From positions 980,952 through 1,044,951 of the forward strand of contig NZ_HF571038.1 in NCBI RefSeq assembly GCF_001046875.1: DNA of 64,000 nt, in the 5' to 3' direction. The notes under the pieces are model-generated. The model had not been told where the DNA came from. It searched no databases and saw nothing but the letters and a program-made list of their open reading frames with translations. Both the position numbers and the translations under genes were made by a program. Origin of the DNA: Nostocoides jenkinsii Ben 74. GTDB lineage: Bacteria; Actinomycetota; Actinomycetes; Actinomycetales; Dermatophilaceae. Within the stretch, counting starts at the first letter, position 1. Every line of letters begins with the position of its first letter. This document shows positions 26,708 through 35,386 of this stretch, piece after piece.

Positions 26708-27462
26708 CGGTCCACGACGTCGAGAATCTCCCGCAGTTCGTGGACGACGGCGTCCGGGGTGGCTTCGACGGCGACGCGCTGATTGTCCGGCAGGTCCGAA
26801 TGCGGGATCCAGATGGCGCGCATCCCGATCTGTTGCGGGCCCCAGACATCTTCGAAGATCCGGTCGCCGACATAGACCGCGTTCTCGGCCGGAACATCCA
26901 GGGCCGCGAGCGCCGCCTCGAAGGCCTCGGCGTGCGGCTTGACGACGTGGATCTCCGAGGAATAGACGTCCGCGTCGATCAGGTCGAGCACCCCGTCCCG
27001 GGCGAAAATCTCGCGGTGATAGTCGCGTGTCCAAATGGTGTTGGACAGCACGCCGACGCGGATTCCCCTCTCCCGCAGCCCTTCCCACAACGGGCGGACC
27101 TGCGGGTCGGTCAGGGTATGGGGCTCCCAGAAGCGCCGGTATGCCGCGAGGGCGAGCAGGTGCCGGTCGTGCTCCGGGTCCGCACCGGCCGCGGCGAGGA
27201 TGGCATCAAGCGCAGCACTGGAGTGCTCGGCCCGCCCGCGTGCCCACGCCGCCGCCTCGGCGGCAAAGACCCGCTCGGCCAAGTCCTGCGCGGCGGCAAC
27301 GTCCTCCGGGCTCACCGCCTCCGAATCCACGGGTATGCCGTGCACCTCCCGCGCGTACACCCGCCACTGCTCGCCGAGGTCCACCGTGTGCCACGGGGTG
27401 AGCGTGCCGCCCCAGTCGAAGACGACCGCCTCGACCGCCGCTCGGGACTCTCTCGCCGCCAC
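26698..27462 (-). CDS. HAD-superfamily hydrolase
   Basis: 254 residues. Motif I 'VFDWGGTLT' has Trp-Gly-Gly where most members have DxDGT. The first Asp is kept, but the second, general-acid, Asp position is Gly, so phosphatase efficiency may be altered. Motif II 'GVLSNT', motif III 'VVKPHAEAF' and motif IV 'YVGDRIFEDVWG' are normal. A four-helix cap sits between motifs I and II. Substrate unknown. The gene lies 7 bp downstream of proS and overlaps tauE. Confidence 0.85.
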   Translation of the reverse strand: MAARESRAAVEAVVFDWGGTLTPWHTVDLGEQWRVYAREVHGIPVDSEAVSPEDVAAAQDLAERVFAAEAAAWARGRAEHSSAALDAILAAAGADPEHDRHLLALAAYRRFWEPHTLTDPQVRPLWEGLRERGIRVGVLSNTIWTRDYHREIFARDGVLDLIDADVYSSEIHVVKPHAEAFEAALAALDVPAENAVYVGDRIFEDVWGPQQIGMRAIWIPHSDLPDNQRVAVEATPDAVVHELREILDVVDRWA

Positions 27463-27469
27463 GCCGGGG

Positions 27470-29242
27470 TCAGCCGCCGATCTCGGCGAGGATGCTCTCC
27501 ACGGCGTCCGCGATCGCGATGGTGCGACGCTCGCCCGAGCGTCGGTCCTTGATCTCGATCGTTCCGTCGGCCAGGCCCTTGCCGACGACGACGATGGTCG
27601 GGACGCCGATCAGCTCCGCGTCCTTGAACTTCACGCCCGGGCTCGCCTGCTTGCGATCGTCGAAGATGACCTCGACGCCGGCCGCTTCGAGCGCCCCGGT
27701 GAGCTCCTCGCCATACGTCAAAATCGCGTCGTCCTTGCCGGCGGCGACGATGTGGACGTCGGCGGGGCTGATGTTGCGGGGCCACACCAGGCCGTACTGG
27801 TCGTTGTTGCCCTCGGCGATGCAGGCGACGGCGCGCGAGACGCCGAAGCCGTAGGAGCCCATCGTGACCGTCTGGAGCTTGCCGTTTTCGTCGAGGACCT
27901 TCAGGTCGAGGGCCTCGGCGTACTTGCGACCGAGTTGGAAGATGTGGCCCATCTCGATGCCGCGCGCGGACTCCAGGGGGTTGCCGCAGTTGGGGCAGGC
28001 ATCGCCGGGGCGCACCTCGGCCGCCTCGATGGTGGCGTCGGGAACGAAGTCGCGTCCGGCGACCAGTTCCACCGTGTGCACGCCGGGCTTGTTGCCACCG
28101 GCGACCCAGCGGGTGCCCGTCACGACGCGCGGGTCGACAAGGAAGCGGATCGCGGACTCACTCTCGGAGCCGAGCGCGAGCGGCCCCATATACCCCTTCA
28201 CCAGCGTGGGGTATGCCGCGAAATCCTTCTCCTCGAAGGCCTCCACACGGGCGGGCTCCACCTGGGCGGCAAGGCGCTTCTCGTCGACCTCGCGGTCGCC
28301 GGGAATGCCTATGGCCAGGGGCTCCCGGGTGCCGTCGGGGTGGACGAGCATGACGATGACGGTCTTGAGGGTGTCGGGGGCACTCCACGCACCGCCATTC
28401 GGGGCACCGCCGGGGATCCGCTCGTTGAGCCGCTCGACCAGCGAGGCGATCGTTGGCGCGTCGGGAGTGTCCTCATCCCGCATCGGGGGGAGGCCGTCGA
28501 GGGAAAGCTCCTGCGGGGCAGTGACTTTCACGGCTTCGACGTTCGCGGCATACGCACAATTGGCGCAGCGGACGTAGGTGTCCTCGCCGTTGTCGGCGGT
28601 CGCGAGGAACTCCTCGCTCTTGGACCCGCCCATGGCTCCCGCCATGGCTTGGACGATGACGTAGTGGAAGCCGAGGCGGTCGAAGAGGCGGACATACGCA
28701 TCGCGGTGGAGCTGGTAGCTCTTGTCGAGGCCCGAGTCGTCGATATCGAAGGAGTAGGAGTCCTTCATCACGAATTCACGACCGCGCAGGATGCCGGCGC
28801 GAGGCCGCGCCTCGTCGCGGTACTTGGTCTGGATCTGGTAGAGCGTGACCGGCAGGTCCTTGTAGGAGGAGAACAGGTCCTTGACCGCGAGGGTGAACAT
28901 CTCCTCGTGGGTGGGGCCGAGGAGGTAGTCGCCGTCCTTGCGGTCCTTCAGCCGGAAGACCCCGTCGCCATACTCGGTCCAGCGACCGGTGGCCTCGTAG
29001 GGCTCGCGCGGCAGCAGGGCAGGGAAGAGCAACTCCTGCGCGCCGATCGCGTCCATTTCTTCGCGAACGATCTGCTCGACCCGCTTGAGGACCTTGAGCC
29101 CGAGGGGCAGCCAGGTGTAGATCCCGGGGCTGACGCGCCGGATGTAGCCCGCGCGCACGAGCAGTTGATGGCTCGGCACCTCCGCGTCCACCGGGTTCTC
29201 GCGAAGGGTCCGCAGGAACAGGGACGACATACGCATAGCCAC
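27470..29242 (-). CDS. proS: Prolyl-tRNA synthetase, bacterial type with editing insert
   Basis: 590 residues. Charges tRNA-Pro. Class II motifs: '[18 protein letters not shown]', 'LGPTHEEMF', '[13 protein letters not shown]' and motif 3 'GSYGFGVSR'. The residues between motifs 2 and 3 (about 220-400) form the INS deacylase domain found in bacterial-type enzymes. The start is the GTG at 29242, which has AAGGAG spaced 7 bases upstream; two in-frame ATGs follow within 12 bases. It heads an operon with HAD and tauE. Its start is only 17 bp from that of the divergent DinB-like gene. Confidence 0.96.
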   Translation of the reverse strand: MAMRMSSLFLRTLRENPVDAEVPSHQLLVRAGYIRRVSPGIYTWLPLGLKVLKRVEQIVREEMDAIGAQELLFPALLPREPYEATGRWTEYGDGVFRLKDRKDGDYLLGPTHEEMFTLAVKDLFSSYKDLPVTLYQIQTKYRDEARPRAGILRGREFVMKDSYSFDIDDSGLDKSYQLHRDAYVRLFDRLGFHYVIVQAMAGAMGGSKSEEFLATADNGEDTYVRCANCAYAANVEAVKVTAPQELSLDGLPPMRDEDTPDAPTIASLVERLNERIPGGAPNGGAWSAPDTLKTVIVMLVHPDGTREPLAIGIPGDREVDEKRLAAQVEPARVEAFEEKDFAAYPTLVKGYMGPLALGSESESAIRFLVDPRVVTGTRWVAGGNKPGVHTVELVAGRDFVPDATIEAAEVRPGDACPNCGNPLESARGIEMGHIFQLGRKYAEALDLKVLDENGKLQTVTMGSYGFGVSRAVACIAEGNNDQYGLVWPRNISPADVHIVAAGKDDAILTYGEELTGALEAAGVEVIFDDRKQASPGVKFKDAELIGVPTIVVVGKGLADGTIEIKDRRSGERRTIAIADAVESILAEIGG

Positions 29243-29249
29243 GAGGGTT

Positions 29250-29255
29250 CTCCTT
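29250..29255 (-). promoter_or_regulatory. proS: Shine-Dalgarno AAGGAG of proS
   Basis: Reverse-strand AAGGAG ends 7 bases before GTG 29242 and decides the start among three clustered candidates. Confidence 0.7.
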
Positions 29256-29258
29256 GGG

Positions 29259-29717
29259 TTGGGGCTCAGCAAGGATATCCGCGCGCGCTTGGACGATGCG
29301 GCGCTCGATCGGCAGATCGAACTGTCGGTCGACGAGGACGAGCAAACGATTCGCAGCCTGCTGTCGCGCCTGGTCGGTCAGATGGGCATGTGGAATGCCG
29401 CGCTGGCCAATCGCGAGTACGACTGGTCGATCGAGGAGCACGAATCGGTGACTTCGTTGCGGCGCCGGCTCGCCGCGGAGGACCCGGCGTTCATGTCGGC
29501 GGTGCGGGCAGCGATCGAGGAGGAACGCCTCGATGACACCTTCGTCGACGCCCTGTGCGAGCCGGCCGAGGTGTTCACGTATGGCGGCATGATCGCCCAC
29601 GTCCTGACCTTCGCGGCCCACCGTCGCACGCTGGTCGCGCTGGCGCTGAAGTCGGCGGGCGAGGGCGGCCTGGGCTGGGGCGATCCGATGCGCTGGGTGG
29701 CGCAGGCTCCCGCCTGA
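29259..29717 (+). CDS. DinB-like family protein, probably shortened at the 5' end
   Basis: 152 residues from a TTG. It resembles DinB-superfamily proteins ('[19 protein letters not shown]', '[30 protein letters not shown]'), four-helix metal-binding proteins of unknown reaction. The C-terminal metal His ('MIAHVLTF', 'AAHRR') are present. The first helix, which normally supplies another ligand and starts with an HN/YN-W-A pattern, is missing. The candidate TTG lies only 17 bp from the proS start, leaving no room for a promoter of its own. It could be a truncated remnant. Confidence 0.55.
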   Translation: MGLSKDIRARLDDAALDRQIELSVDEDEQTIRSLLSRLVGQMGMWNAALANREYDWSIEEHESVTSLRRRLAAEDPAFMSAVRAAIEEERLDDTFVDALCEPAEVFTYGGMIAHVLTFAAHRRTLVALALKSAGEGGLGWGDPMRWVAQAPA

Positions 29718-29725
29718 GGCCCCCC

Positions 29726-29807
29726 TTCCTAACTGCTGCTAGCAGCAGTTAGGAAACTGTGGACACCTTGCAAGCTGTCCACAGTTGACTAACGTGTGCT
29801 GAGTTGA
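29726..29807 (+). repeat. Palindromic element copy 2
   Basis: A 30-bp perfect palindrome centred on GCTAGC (29726-29755), then a near-perfect 32-bp palindrome with one mismatched pair (29755-29786, arm AACTGTGGACACCTTG), then a decayed third palindrome (CTAACGTGTGCTGAG). Same order and orientation as copies 1 and 3. Intergenic between the DinB-like gene and doxX; may act as a transcript-end hairpin. Confidence 0.85.
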
Positions 29808-29819
29808 GCCGCTCAGCCA

Positions 29820-30215
29820 CTAGATCCGGCCGGCCGCCCGCAACGCCGTCTTGATCATCGGAAGCTGCATGGGCAGCCGGGCCAGCGTGGCAGCGAAGGC
29901 GGCGTTCGAGGCATTGCCCGCCACCCGTTGGGCGCGCTTGCCCTGGTCGACGCTCATCTGCACATTGGCCGGGAAGACCGCAACGAGCAGGGCTGCGCTG
30001 GCCAACCCGGCGGCCTTGCGCGTGCGCGGATGCAGCAACCCGGCGGCGCAGGCGAGCTCGGCGACGCCGGAGATGTAGACAAGTTCCCGCTTGCGCGGCA
30101 ACAGTTTCGGCACAATGCCCTCGAAATGCTGGGGCTTGATGAAGTGCGTGACACCGGAGGTCGCGAAGAGCGCAGCCAGTGCCGTGATGTCCTTGGTCAA
30201 GGGAGCGGGAGGCAT
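29820..30215 (-). CDS. DoxX-like membrane protein
   Basis: 131 residues, four hydrophobic segments ('ALAALFATSGVTHFI', 'YISGVAELACAAGLL', 'AAGLASAALLVAVFPAN' and the C-terminal part). 'SGVTHFIKP' and 'ELACAAGLLHPRTRK' fit the DoxX/SURF4-like family. Role unknown; family members occur in redox stress and thiosulfate metabolism. The ATG at 30215 is fixed by TAGCGT 7 bases upstream. It is bracketed by two copies of the palindromic element in the same orientation. Confidence 0.78.
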   Translation of the reverse strand: MPPAPLTKDITALAALFATSGVTHFIKPQHFEGIVPKLLPRKRELVYISGVAELACAAGLLHPRTRKAAGLASAALLVAVFPANVQMSVDQGKRAQRVAGNASNAAFAATLARLPMQLPMIKTALRAAGRI

Positions 30216-30222
30216 GACGCCC

Positions 30223-30228
30223 ACGCTA
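30223..30228 (-). promoter_or_regulatory. -10 box, leaderless promoter of doxX-like gene
   Basis: Reverse-strand TAGCGT, 7 bases, then ATG at 30215. Confidence 0.5.
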
Positions 30229-30242
30229 CGCGCCCCGGCCTC

Positions 30243-30320
30243 TTGACTAGCTGCTGCTAGCAGCAGTTAGTCAACTATGGACACCGTGCAAGCTGTCCAC
30301 AGTTGACTAACTTGTGCTGA
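30243..30320 (+). repeat. Palindromic element copy 3
   Basis: A 32-bp palindrome centred on GCTAGC with one mismatched pair (30243-30274), then the GTGGACA-type stem (30273-30304, imperfect: ATGGACACCGTGCA) and the remnant CTAACTTGTGCTGAG. Together with copy 2 it frames doxX as a direct repeat. It lies just beyond the end of the DEAD helicase gene. Confidence 0.85.
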
Positions 30321-30359
30321 GTCGGCCGGAAACGTACGCGTCCGGCCGACCACGATGGC

Positions 30360-33047
30360 TCAGTAGCGCGGGCGCCGCGGGCCGTCCCCGCGCACACCAT
30401 CGCGTCGGGGGCGACGGGCGCCATCCGGCCGCGGTCGACCGGGACCACGACGGCCGCGCTGGGGGCGCGGCGCGATGATCTCCTGCCACCACGCTTCCGG
30501 CACGGGAGCGCCTGTCGGACGAATGCCCTCAGCGGCAGCCGAGGCGTTGTCCAGCCGCTCGGGACTGATCGACAGCGCAACTTCGTCGACAATCCGCTCC
30601 ATCGCCTTGCGCTGATGCGGCAGCGCCAGCGTCACGACCGACCCGGCAGACCCGGCCCGAGCCGTGCGCCCGGCGCGGTGCACATACGTCTTGTGGTCTG
30701 CCGGCGGGTCCACCTGAACGACCTGGCTCACGTCATCCACATGTATGCCGCGCGCCGCCACATCCGTCGCCACCAGCACCGACAGTCGCCCGTCCTTGAA
30801 TGCCTCCAGCACCTTGTTGCGTACCGACTGATTCAGACCCCCGTGGATCGGGCCCGCCATGATCCCGCTCTCGCGCAGCTGACCCGCAACCCGATCAGCG
30901 CCGAGCTGCGTCCGAACGAAGATCAGCGTCTTGCCAGGGCGACCGCTGATCTGGGCGGTGAGCGTCTTCTTCATCGACGGTTCGATGAGCAGGATGCGAT
31001 GCTCCATCGTCGACACGGCCGCCGTCGGGTCGTCCGTGGAATGGGTCACCGGATCGACGAGGTACTTGCTGGCCAGCTCATCGATCCCCTTGTCCAGCGT
31101 CGCCGAGAACAGCAACCGCTGCCCGCCCTCCGGGACGAGATCGAGGATCTCGGTGACCTCCGGCAAGAAGCCCAGGTCGGCCATGTGGTCGGCCTCGTCG
31201 AGGATGACGATGTCGACATTGTCGAGCACCGCGGCCCCGCGCTCGATGAGGTCTTGAAGGCGTCCTGGGGTCGCCACCACGAGGTCGACGCCGCGGTCGA
31301 GCGCCATCAGCTGCGGCGGGTACGGCATACCGCCCGCGACGACCTTCTGACTCACGCCGACAGCGCGCGAGATCGGTTCGAGGGCATCGGCCACCTGCAG
31401 GGCCAGCTCGCGCGTCGGCACCAGGACGATGGCCCGGGGGCGATTCGGGGTTGAGCGACCGCTGCGCAGGCGTGTCAGCGTGGGCAGTCCGAACGCGAGC
31501 GTCTTGCCGGACCCCGTCTGCCCGCGGCCGAGCAAGTCCCGCCCCGCCAGGGAGTCGGGGATCGTCGCAGCCTGGATGGGGAACGCGTGCCGTATGCCGC
31601 GTGCCCCCAAAGCGGCAACCATCGCCTCGGGGAGGCCCAGATCGGCGAACAGGACACCGGAATGGGTCGTTGAGGCTGGCGCCGTCGACTCGTTCCCCTC
31701 ACTCGCGGCGACCACAGCGTCGCCTTCCACGGGCGCTTCGCTCGCCGATGGGGCGAACGTCGGCTCGGTAGTCCGCCACGCGCGGCTGCGCTCCTCACGC
31801 ATTGGGCGCGCCTGCAGCCGCGGCCCGTCCGAATGCCACCCGACAGGGCGCTTCGCCGGGCGATCCCCGTATGCCGCGTCCCGTCGCTCCCCTTCGCGCC
31901 GCTCACCGTCGCGCCGCCCAAAATCGCGTCGCTCCGAATCGCGCTGCCCGGAGTCACGGGGCCCGGAGTCGCGGGCGTCCCGGTTCCACTCGCGGCGCTC
32001 GCCGCGCCGGTCATCAGGTCGCCGATCGTCGGTTCGCCAATCATCACGTCGCCGGTCATCCCGGTGCCGGTCGCTACGGGGCCGGTCATCGCGGGAGCGG
32101 TCGTCACCGCGGTCGCGACGGTCGCTACTCCACTCGCGACGCTGCGCGCCGCCGTCGTCACGACGGCCGTCGCGCCGGTAGTCGCCACGGTCGTTAGTCC
32201 ACTCACGCCGGGGCCCACCGCGGTCGTCACGACGATCGCGCTGGTCGTCGCGACGGTTGCTGCGGTCGTCGCGACGGTCGCTGCGGCCGTCCTCGCGGCC
32301 CTCGTCACGGCGCGCACCGGTCCACTCGCGACGTTCGCCGCCGCGCTTGTCGTCGCGATCCCGGCTCCAGTCACGTCGCTCGGCGCCGCGGTCCCCCCGG
32401 CGATCGCCTCCGCGGTCTTCTCGACGGTCGTTACTCCACTCACGCCGCGGCCCACTGCGGTCGTCGCGTCGATCCTCGCGGCGGTCGTTGCTCCACTCGC
32501 GACGCTCGCCCGCACGCTTGTCCTCGCGGCGATCATCGCGTCGGTCGTCTCGGTTCCAGCCCCCGCGGCCACTCGTCGAGCCATCGGGACGTCCCCCGCG
32601 GTCATCCCGCCGACGCTCGTCCCAGCGGCGCTCATCTCCCCGACGTTCGTCGGAGCGGCGGTCATCGCGGGGACGGTCGTCACGGCCATACCGGCTCGTC
32701 CCGTGCTCCTGCTCCCACCGGGGGCGGCGCTTGTCCTCGCGCGGACGGAAGCCTTCGTCCCGCCGGGCCGGGCGGCGCTCGTCGTATGCCGCGCGCTCGC
32801 CTTCCCGGCGCGGGCGGCGGTCCTGATCACGCTCGGCGTGGCCGCGACGCTTCCCCTTGTCCGCCGATTCCGGGCGGGCGGGCTTGCCGTCGACCCAGCG
32901 CGCCTTCTTGCGCGGCTCCACCGGCTCGCGCCGGTCGGCCTTCTCCGCCTTCAATTTGTCGTTCTTGGTCTTCCGGGCGGCGGCCTTCTTGGCCGTGCTC
33001 CACCGGGCCTTGTCCTTGCCGGTCCCGTGTGGGCTCGCATGTTTCAC
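30360..33047 (-). CDS. DEAD-box RNA helicase with a very long Arg/Asp/Glu-rich N-terminal extension
   Basis: 895 residues. The helicase core occupies about residues 470-840: Q motif region 'FADLGLPEAM', 'GRGQTGSGKT', 'VPTRELALQV', 'ILDEADHMAD', 'LLFSATL', 'ATDVAARGIHVD' and 'HRAGRTAR'. The basic C-tail is Arg/Pro/Gly-rich. The first 400 or so residues are almost only R, D, E, G, S and W, with repeats of the type 'GERREWSNDRRED'. Such mixed-charge disordered arms can drive RNA condensation (inference). The GTG start is supported by TAGAAT six bases upstream. Confidence 0.93.
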   Translation of the reverse strand: MKHASPHGTGKDKARWSTAKKAAARKTKNDKLKAEKADRREPVEPRKKARWVDGKPARPESADKGKRRGHAERDQDRRPRREGERAAYDERRPARRDEGFRPREDKRRPRWEQEHGTSRYGRDDRPRDDRRSDERRGDERRWDERRRDDRGGRPDGSTSGRGGWNRDDRRDDRREDKRAGERREWSNDRREDRRDDRSGPRREWSNDRREDRGGDRRGDRGAERRDWSRDRDDKRGGERREWTGARRDEGREDGRSDRRDDRSNRRDDQRDRRDDRGGPRREWTNDRGDYRRDGRRDDGGAQRREWSSDRRDRGDDRSRDDRPRSDRHRDDRRRDDWRTDDRRPDDRRGERREWNRDARDSGPRDSGQRDSERRDFGRRDGERREGERRDAAYGDRPAKRPVGWHSDGPRLQARPMREERSRAWRTTEPTFAPSASEAPVEGDAVVAASEGNESTAPASTTHSGVLFADLGLPEAMVAALGARGIRHAFPIQAATIPDSLAGRDLLGRGQTGSGKTLAFGLPTLTRLRSGRSTPNRPRAIVLVPTRELALQVADALEPISRAVGVSQKVVAGGMPYPPQLMALDRGVDLVVATPGRLQDLIERGAAVLDNVDIVILDEADHMADLGFLPEVTEILDLVPEGGQRLLFSATLDKGIDELASKYLVDPVTHSTDDPTAAVSTMEHRILLIEPSMKKTLTAQISGRPGKTLIFVRTQLGADRVAGQLRESGIMAGPIHGGLNQSVRNKVLEAFKDGRLSVLVATDVAARGIHVDDVSQVVQVDPPADHKTYVHRAGRTARAGSAGSVVTLALPHQRKAMERIVDEVALSISPERLDNASAAAEGIRPTGAPVPEAWWQEIIAPRPQRGRRGPGRPRPDGARRPRRDGVRGDGPRRPRY
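31760..32800 (-). repeat. Imperfect in-frame repeats encoding RREW-x-DRR(D/E)DR blocks
   Basis: At least eight degenerate copies of a unit encoding (R)REW(S/T)NDR followed by DDR/EDR strings, all in frame in the DEAD helicase N-terminus. Base usage is restricted (CGC, GAC and GAG codons), which also keeps the antisense frame open. Probably maintained by slippage and recombination. Confidence 0.75.
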
Positions 33048-33053
33048 CGGCCA

Positions 33054-33059
33054 ATTCTA
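33054..33059 (-). promoter_or_regulatory. -10 box, leaderless promoter of the DEAD helicase
   Basis: Reverse-strand TAGAAT, 6 bases, then GTG at 33047. A strong hairpin (33093-33166) begins 34 bp further upstream. Confidence 0.55.
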
Positions 33060-33092
33060 CCGGCCCGTCAACTTGCGCCCGCCGCCTCTTTG

Positions 33093-33166
33093 GAACTTGA
33101 GCACGCCTTACGTTCTTAAGCACGCCCCGCAAGGCGTGCTCAAGTTCGTAAGGCGTGCTCAAGTTC
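33093..33166. repeat. Nested inverted repeat between GNAT and the DEAD helicase
   Basis: Outer arms are a perfect 20-bp match (GAACTTGAGCACGCCTTACG at 33093-33112 and its complement at 33147-33166). The 34-base spacer holds a second stem (CTTAAGCACGCC / GGCGTGCTCAAG, one mismatch). The sequence GGCGTGCTCAAG is used three times. It is unrelated to the GCTAGC element. It follows the GNAT gene and precedes the DEAD gene in the direction of transcription, so it could terminate the ispG-GNAT transcript. Confidence 0.75.
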
Positions 33167-33197
33167 GAGAGTCAGGGGGCTGCCATCCCACCGGTCG

Positions 33198-34034
33198 TCA
33201 GAGCAAGACCGTGGCGAACGTAGAGGTTTGGTGCATCCCGATCCGGGCGTACATCGCGCGGGCGGCAGTGTTGTAGTCATTCACATAGAGCGTCACGGTT
33301 GGCGCGATATCGACCAAGACCCGCTCCACGACAGCGGCCATTGCCGGCGTGCCGAGCCCCTGCCCGCGCAGCCACGGCGCCAACCAGACCCCTTGAATCT
33401 GGGCGCACCCCAGCCCGACCGACCCGACGTCGGCCTTGAAGATCACCTCGTTGTTCTCCACGACCACATACGTATGGCCGCGCTCCACCATTGCCGCGAT
33501 CAGCGCCCGGTAGCTGCGCGACGACCCTCGATAGGGCGGATACCCGATCTCGGCAGTAAACATGTGCGCCGCGGCCGGCAGGATGAGGTCGACCTCGTCC
33601 GCGCGCCCTCGGCGCACCCGCTCGTCCAACGTCACGCCCAGTCGACTCGGCGGCGTCGTCGTCACCAGATGCGGCTGAACGCCGCGCAGCGCGCGAGGCC
33701 GCCCCCAGCCTGGTTGCACGCGGTCCCACAGGTCCAGCACCTGGTCCGCAGGACCGAGCAAGGAGGCCGCCCGACCGCCGCGCGACCGCCGCAGCCGGTC
33801 CCCAATAGCCTGCCGGGACACCGAATCCGTCTCCACCGGAACGACATTGGCGTTGCTCCAGCACAGGCCTTCGAGGCGACCATCCTCCTCATACCCAATG
33901 AGGGTCCCGCCCCCGAAGGGAGCAGCTTCGAGGATGCGCGCGGCGACAAAAACATTCTCGGCCGGATGCCGGGCACACAACTCCAAGGCCGCATCACGGT
34001 CGGCCGACCCGAGGAATCGGGTGGGAGTTCGCAT
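33198..34034 (-). CDS. GNAT acetyltransferase with DUF4081-type N-terminal domain
   Basis: 278 residues. The N-terminal half ('LELCARHPAENVFVAARI', 'CWSNANVVPV') matches the DUF4081 region of actinobacterial proteins that sit beside ispG (Rv2867c position in Mycobacterium). The C-terminal half is a GNAT fold: 'IFKADVGSVG', 'QIQGVWLAPWLRGQGLG', 'TLYVNDYNTAARAMYARIGM'. Substrate unknown. The ATG is chosen because the conserved region begins 8 residues later. Downstream of ispG by 79 bp in the conserved dxr-rip1-ispG-GNAT order. Confidence 0.85.
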   Translation of the reverse strand: MRTPTRFLGSADRDAALELCARHPAENVFVAARILEAAPFGGGTLIGYEEDGRLEGLCWSNANVVPVETDSVSRQAIGDRLRRSRGGRAASLLGPADQVLDLWDRVQPGWGRPRALRGVQPHLVTTTPPSRLGVTLDERVRRGRADEVDLILPAAAHMFTAEIGYPPYRGSSRSYRALIAAMVERGHTYVVVENNEVIFKADVGSVGLGCAQIQGVWLAPWLRGQGLGTPAMAAVVERVLVDIAPTVTLYVNDYNTAARAMYARIGMHQTSTFATVLL

Positions 34035-34113
34035 GCGCAGCACGGGGCCAAGCCTGCCCTCAAACGGGGGCGGTGTCACGCGACGGGGCCGCGCGGCATA
34101 CGCCGATCTGGCT

Positions 34114-35268
34114 TTAGGAAACCGTGACGGACGGCGCACCCTCGCCGTCGATGGGCTCGCCCATCTCCTCGGCAAGACGCATGGCTTCCTCGATCAGCGT
34201 CTCGACGATCTGCGACTCCGGGACGGTCTTGATGACCTCACCCTTGACGAAGATCTGGCCCTTGCCATTGCCCGAGGCCACGCCCAGATCGGCCTCGCGC
34301 GCCTCACCGGGGCCGTTAACGACGCACCCCATCACGGCAACCCGCAGCGGAACCGTCATGCCCTCCAGGCCGGCGGTCACTTCCTCGGCCAACTTGTAGA
34401 CGTCGACCTGAGCCCGACCGCACGACGGACACGAGACGATCTCCAGCTTCCGCGGCCGAAGGTTGAGCGACTGCAAGATCTGCAGGCCCACCTTGACCTC
34501 CTCGACGGGAGGCGCCGACAGCGACACGCGGATGGTGTCGCCAATGCCCTGCGACAGCAGCGCACCGAAGGCCGTCGCCGACTTGATCGTCCCCTGGAAG
34601 GCCGGCCCCGCCTCGGTCACCCCGAGGTGCAGGGGCCAGTCCCCCCGCTCGCTCAGCATCTCGTAGGCCCGCACCATCACGACCGGGTCGTTGTGCTTCA
34701 CCGAGATCTTGAAGTCGTGGAAGTCGTGCTCCTCGAAGAGGCTGGCCTCCCACACTGCGGATTCGACCAGCGCCTCCGGCGTCGCCTTGCCGTACTTCGC
34801 CAGCAACCGCTTGTCCAGCGACCCCGCGTTGACCCCGATGCGGATCGACACGCCCGCATCCTTGGCGGCGCGGGCGATCTCCTTGACCTGGTCATCAAAC
34901 TGGCGAATGTTGCCCGGGTTCACCCGCACGGCCGCGCAGCCGGCGTCAATCGCGGCAAATACATACTTCGGCTGGAAGTGGATGTCGGCGATCACCGGAA
35001 TCTGACTCTTGCGGGCGATCGCCGGCAGCGCCTCGGCGTCGTCCTGGCTCGGGCAGGCCACGCGCACGATGTCGCACCCGGCGGCGGTCAGCTGGGCGAT
35101 CTGCTGCAACGTCGAGTTGATATCCGAGGTCAGCGTCGTGGTCATCGACTGCACCGAGATCGGCGCGTCGCCGCCGACCTCAACCTTGCCGACCTTGATC
35201 TTGCGCGTCTTCTTGCGCGGCGCCAGGACGGGCGGGGGCAAGGCAGGCAGACCGAGAGAGACACTCAC
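34114..35268 (-). CDS. ispG: 4-hydroxy-3-methylbut-2-en-1-yl diphosphate synthase IspG/GcpE
   Basis: 384 residues. 4Fe-4S enzyme of the MEP isoprenoid pathway converting MEcPP to HMBPP. Barrel start '[15 protein letters not shown]', '[13 protein letters not shown]', 'RVNPGNIR'. Cluster cysteines in '[13 protein letters not shown]' and '[15 protein letters not shown]'. Length is typical. A GTG start is used. It lies downstream of the Rip1-type protease and upstream of the GNAT, with dxr further upstream, so two MEP-pathway enzymes share the neighbourhood. Confidence 0.96.
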   Translation of the reverse strand: MSVSLGLPALPPPVLAPRKKTRKIKVGKVEVGGDAPISVQSMTTTLTSDINSTLQQIAQLTAAGCDIVRVACPSQDDAEALPAIARKSQIPVIADIHFQPKYVFAAIDAGCAAVRVNPGNIRQFDDQVKEIARAAKDAGVSIRIGVNAGSLDKRLLAKYGKATPEALVESAVWEASLFEEHDFHDFKISVKHNDPVVMVRAYEMLSERGDWPLHLGVTEAGPAFQGTIKSATAFGALLSQGIGDTIRVSLSAPPVEEVKVGLQILQSLNLRPRKLEIVSCPSCGRAQVDVYKLAEEVTAGLEGMTVPLRVAVMGCVVNGPGEAREADLGVASGNGKGQIFVKGEVIKTVPESQIVETLIEEAMRLAEEMGEPIDGEGAPSVTVS

Positions 35269-35386
35269 ATCGTCAATTATCCCTCACCCAACGACATTTA
35301 CCCCTCACCCACGGAACGGGCGCACCTATCCACCGAGGTCGTATGCCGTGCAGGGATTTCATCCTCGTCCCTTAAGGACGTCCACG

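Noticed and set aside
31760-32800. CRISPR-like repeated array
   Set aside because: Repeats are degenerate, in frame and lack unique equal-length spacers; they encode the helicase arm.
31833-33119. Long forward-strand frame encoding an almost purely hydrophobic protein
   Set aside because: It is the antisense of the Arg/Asp-rich helicase arm; CGC/GAC codons read backwards as Ala/Val codons. No start signals and it covers a gene with clear family motifs.
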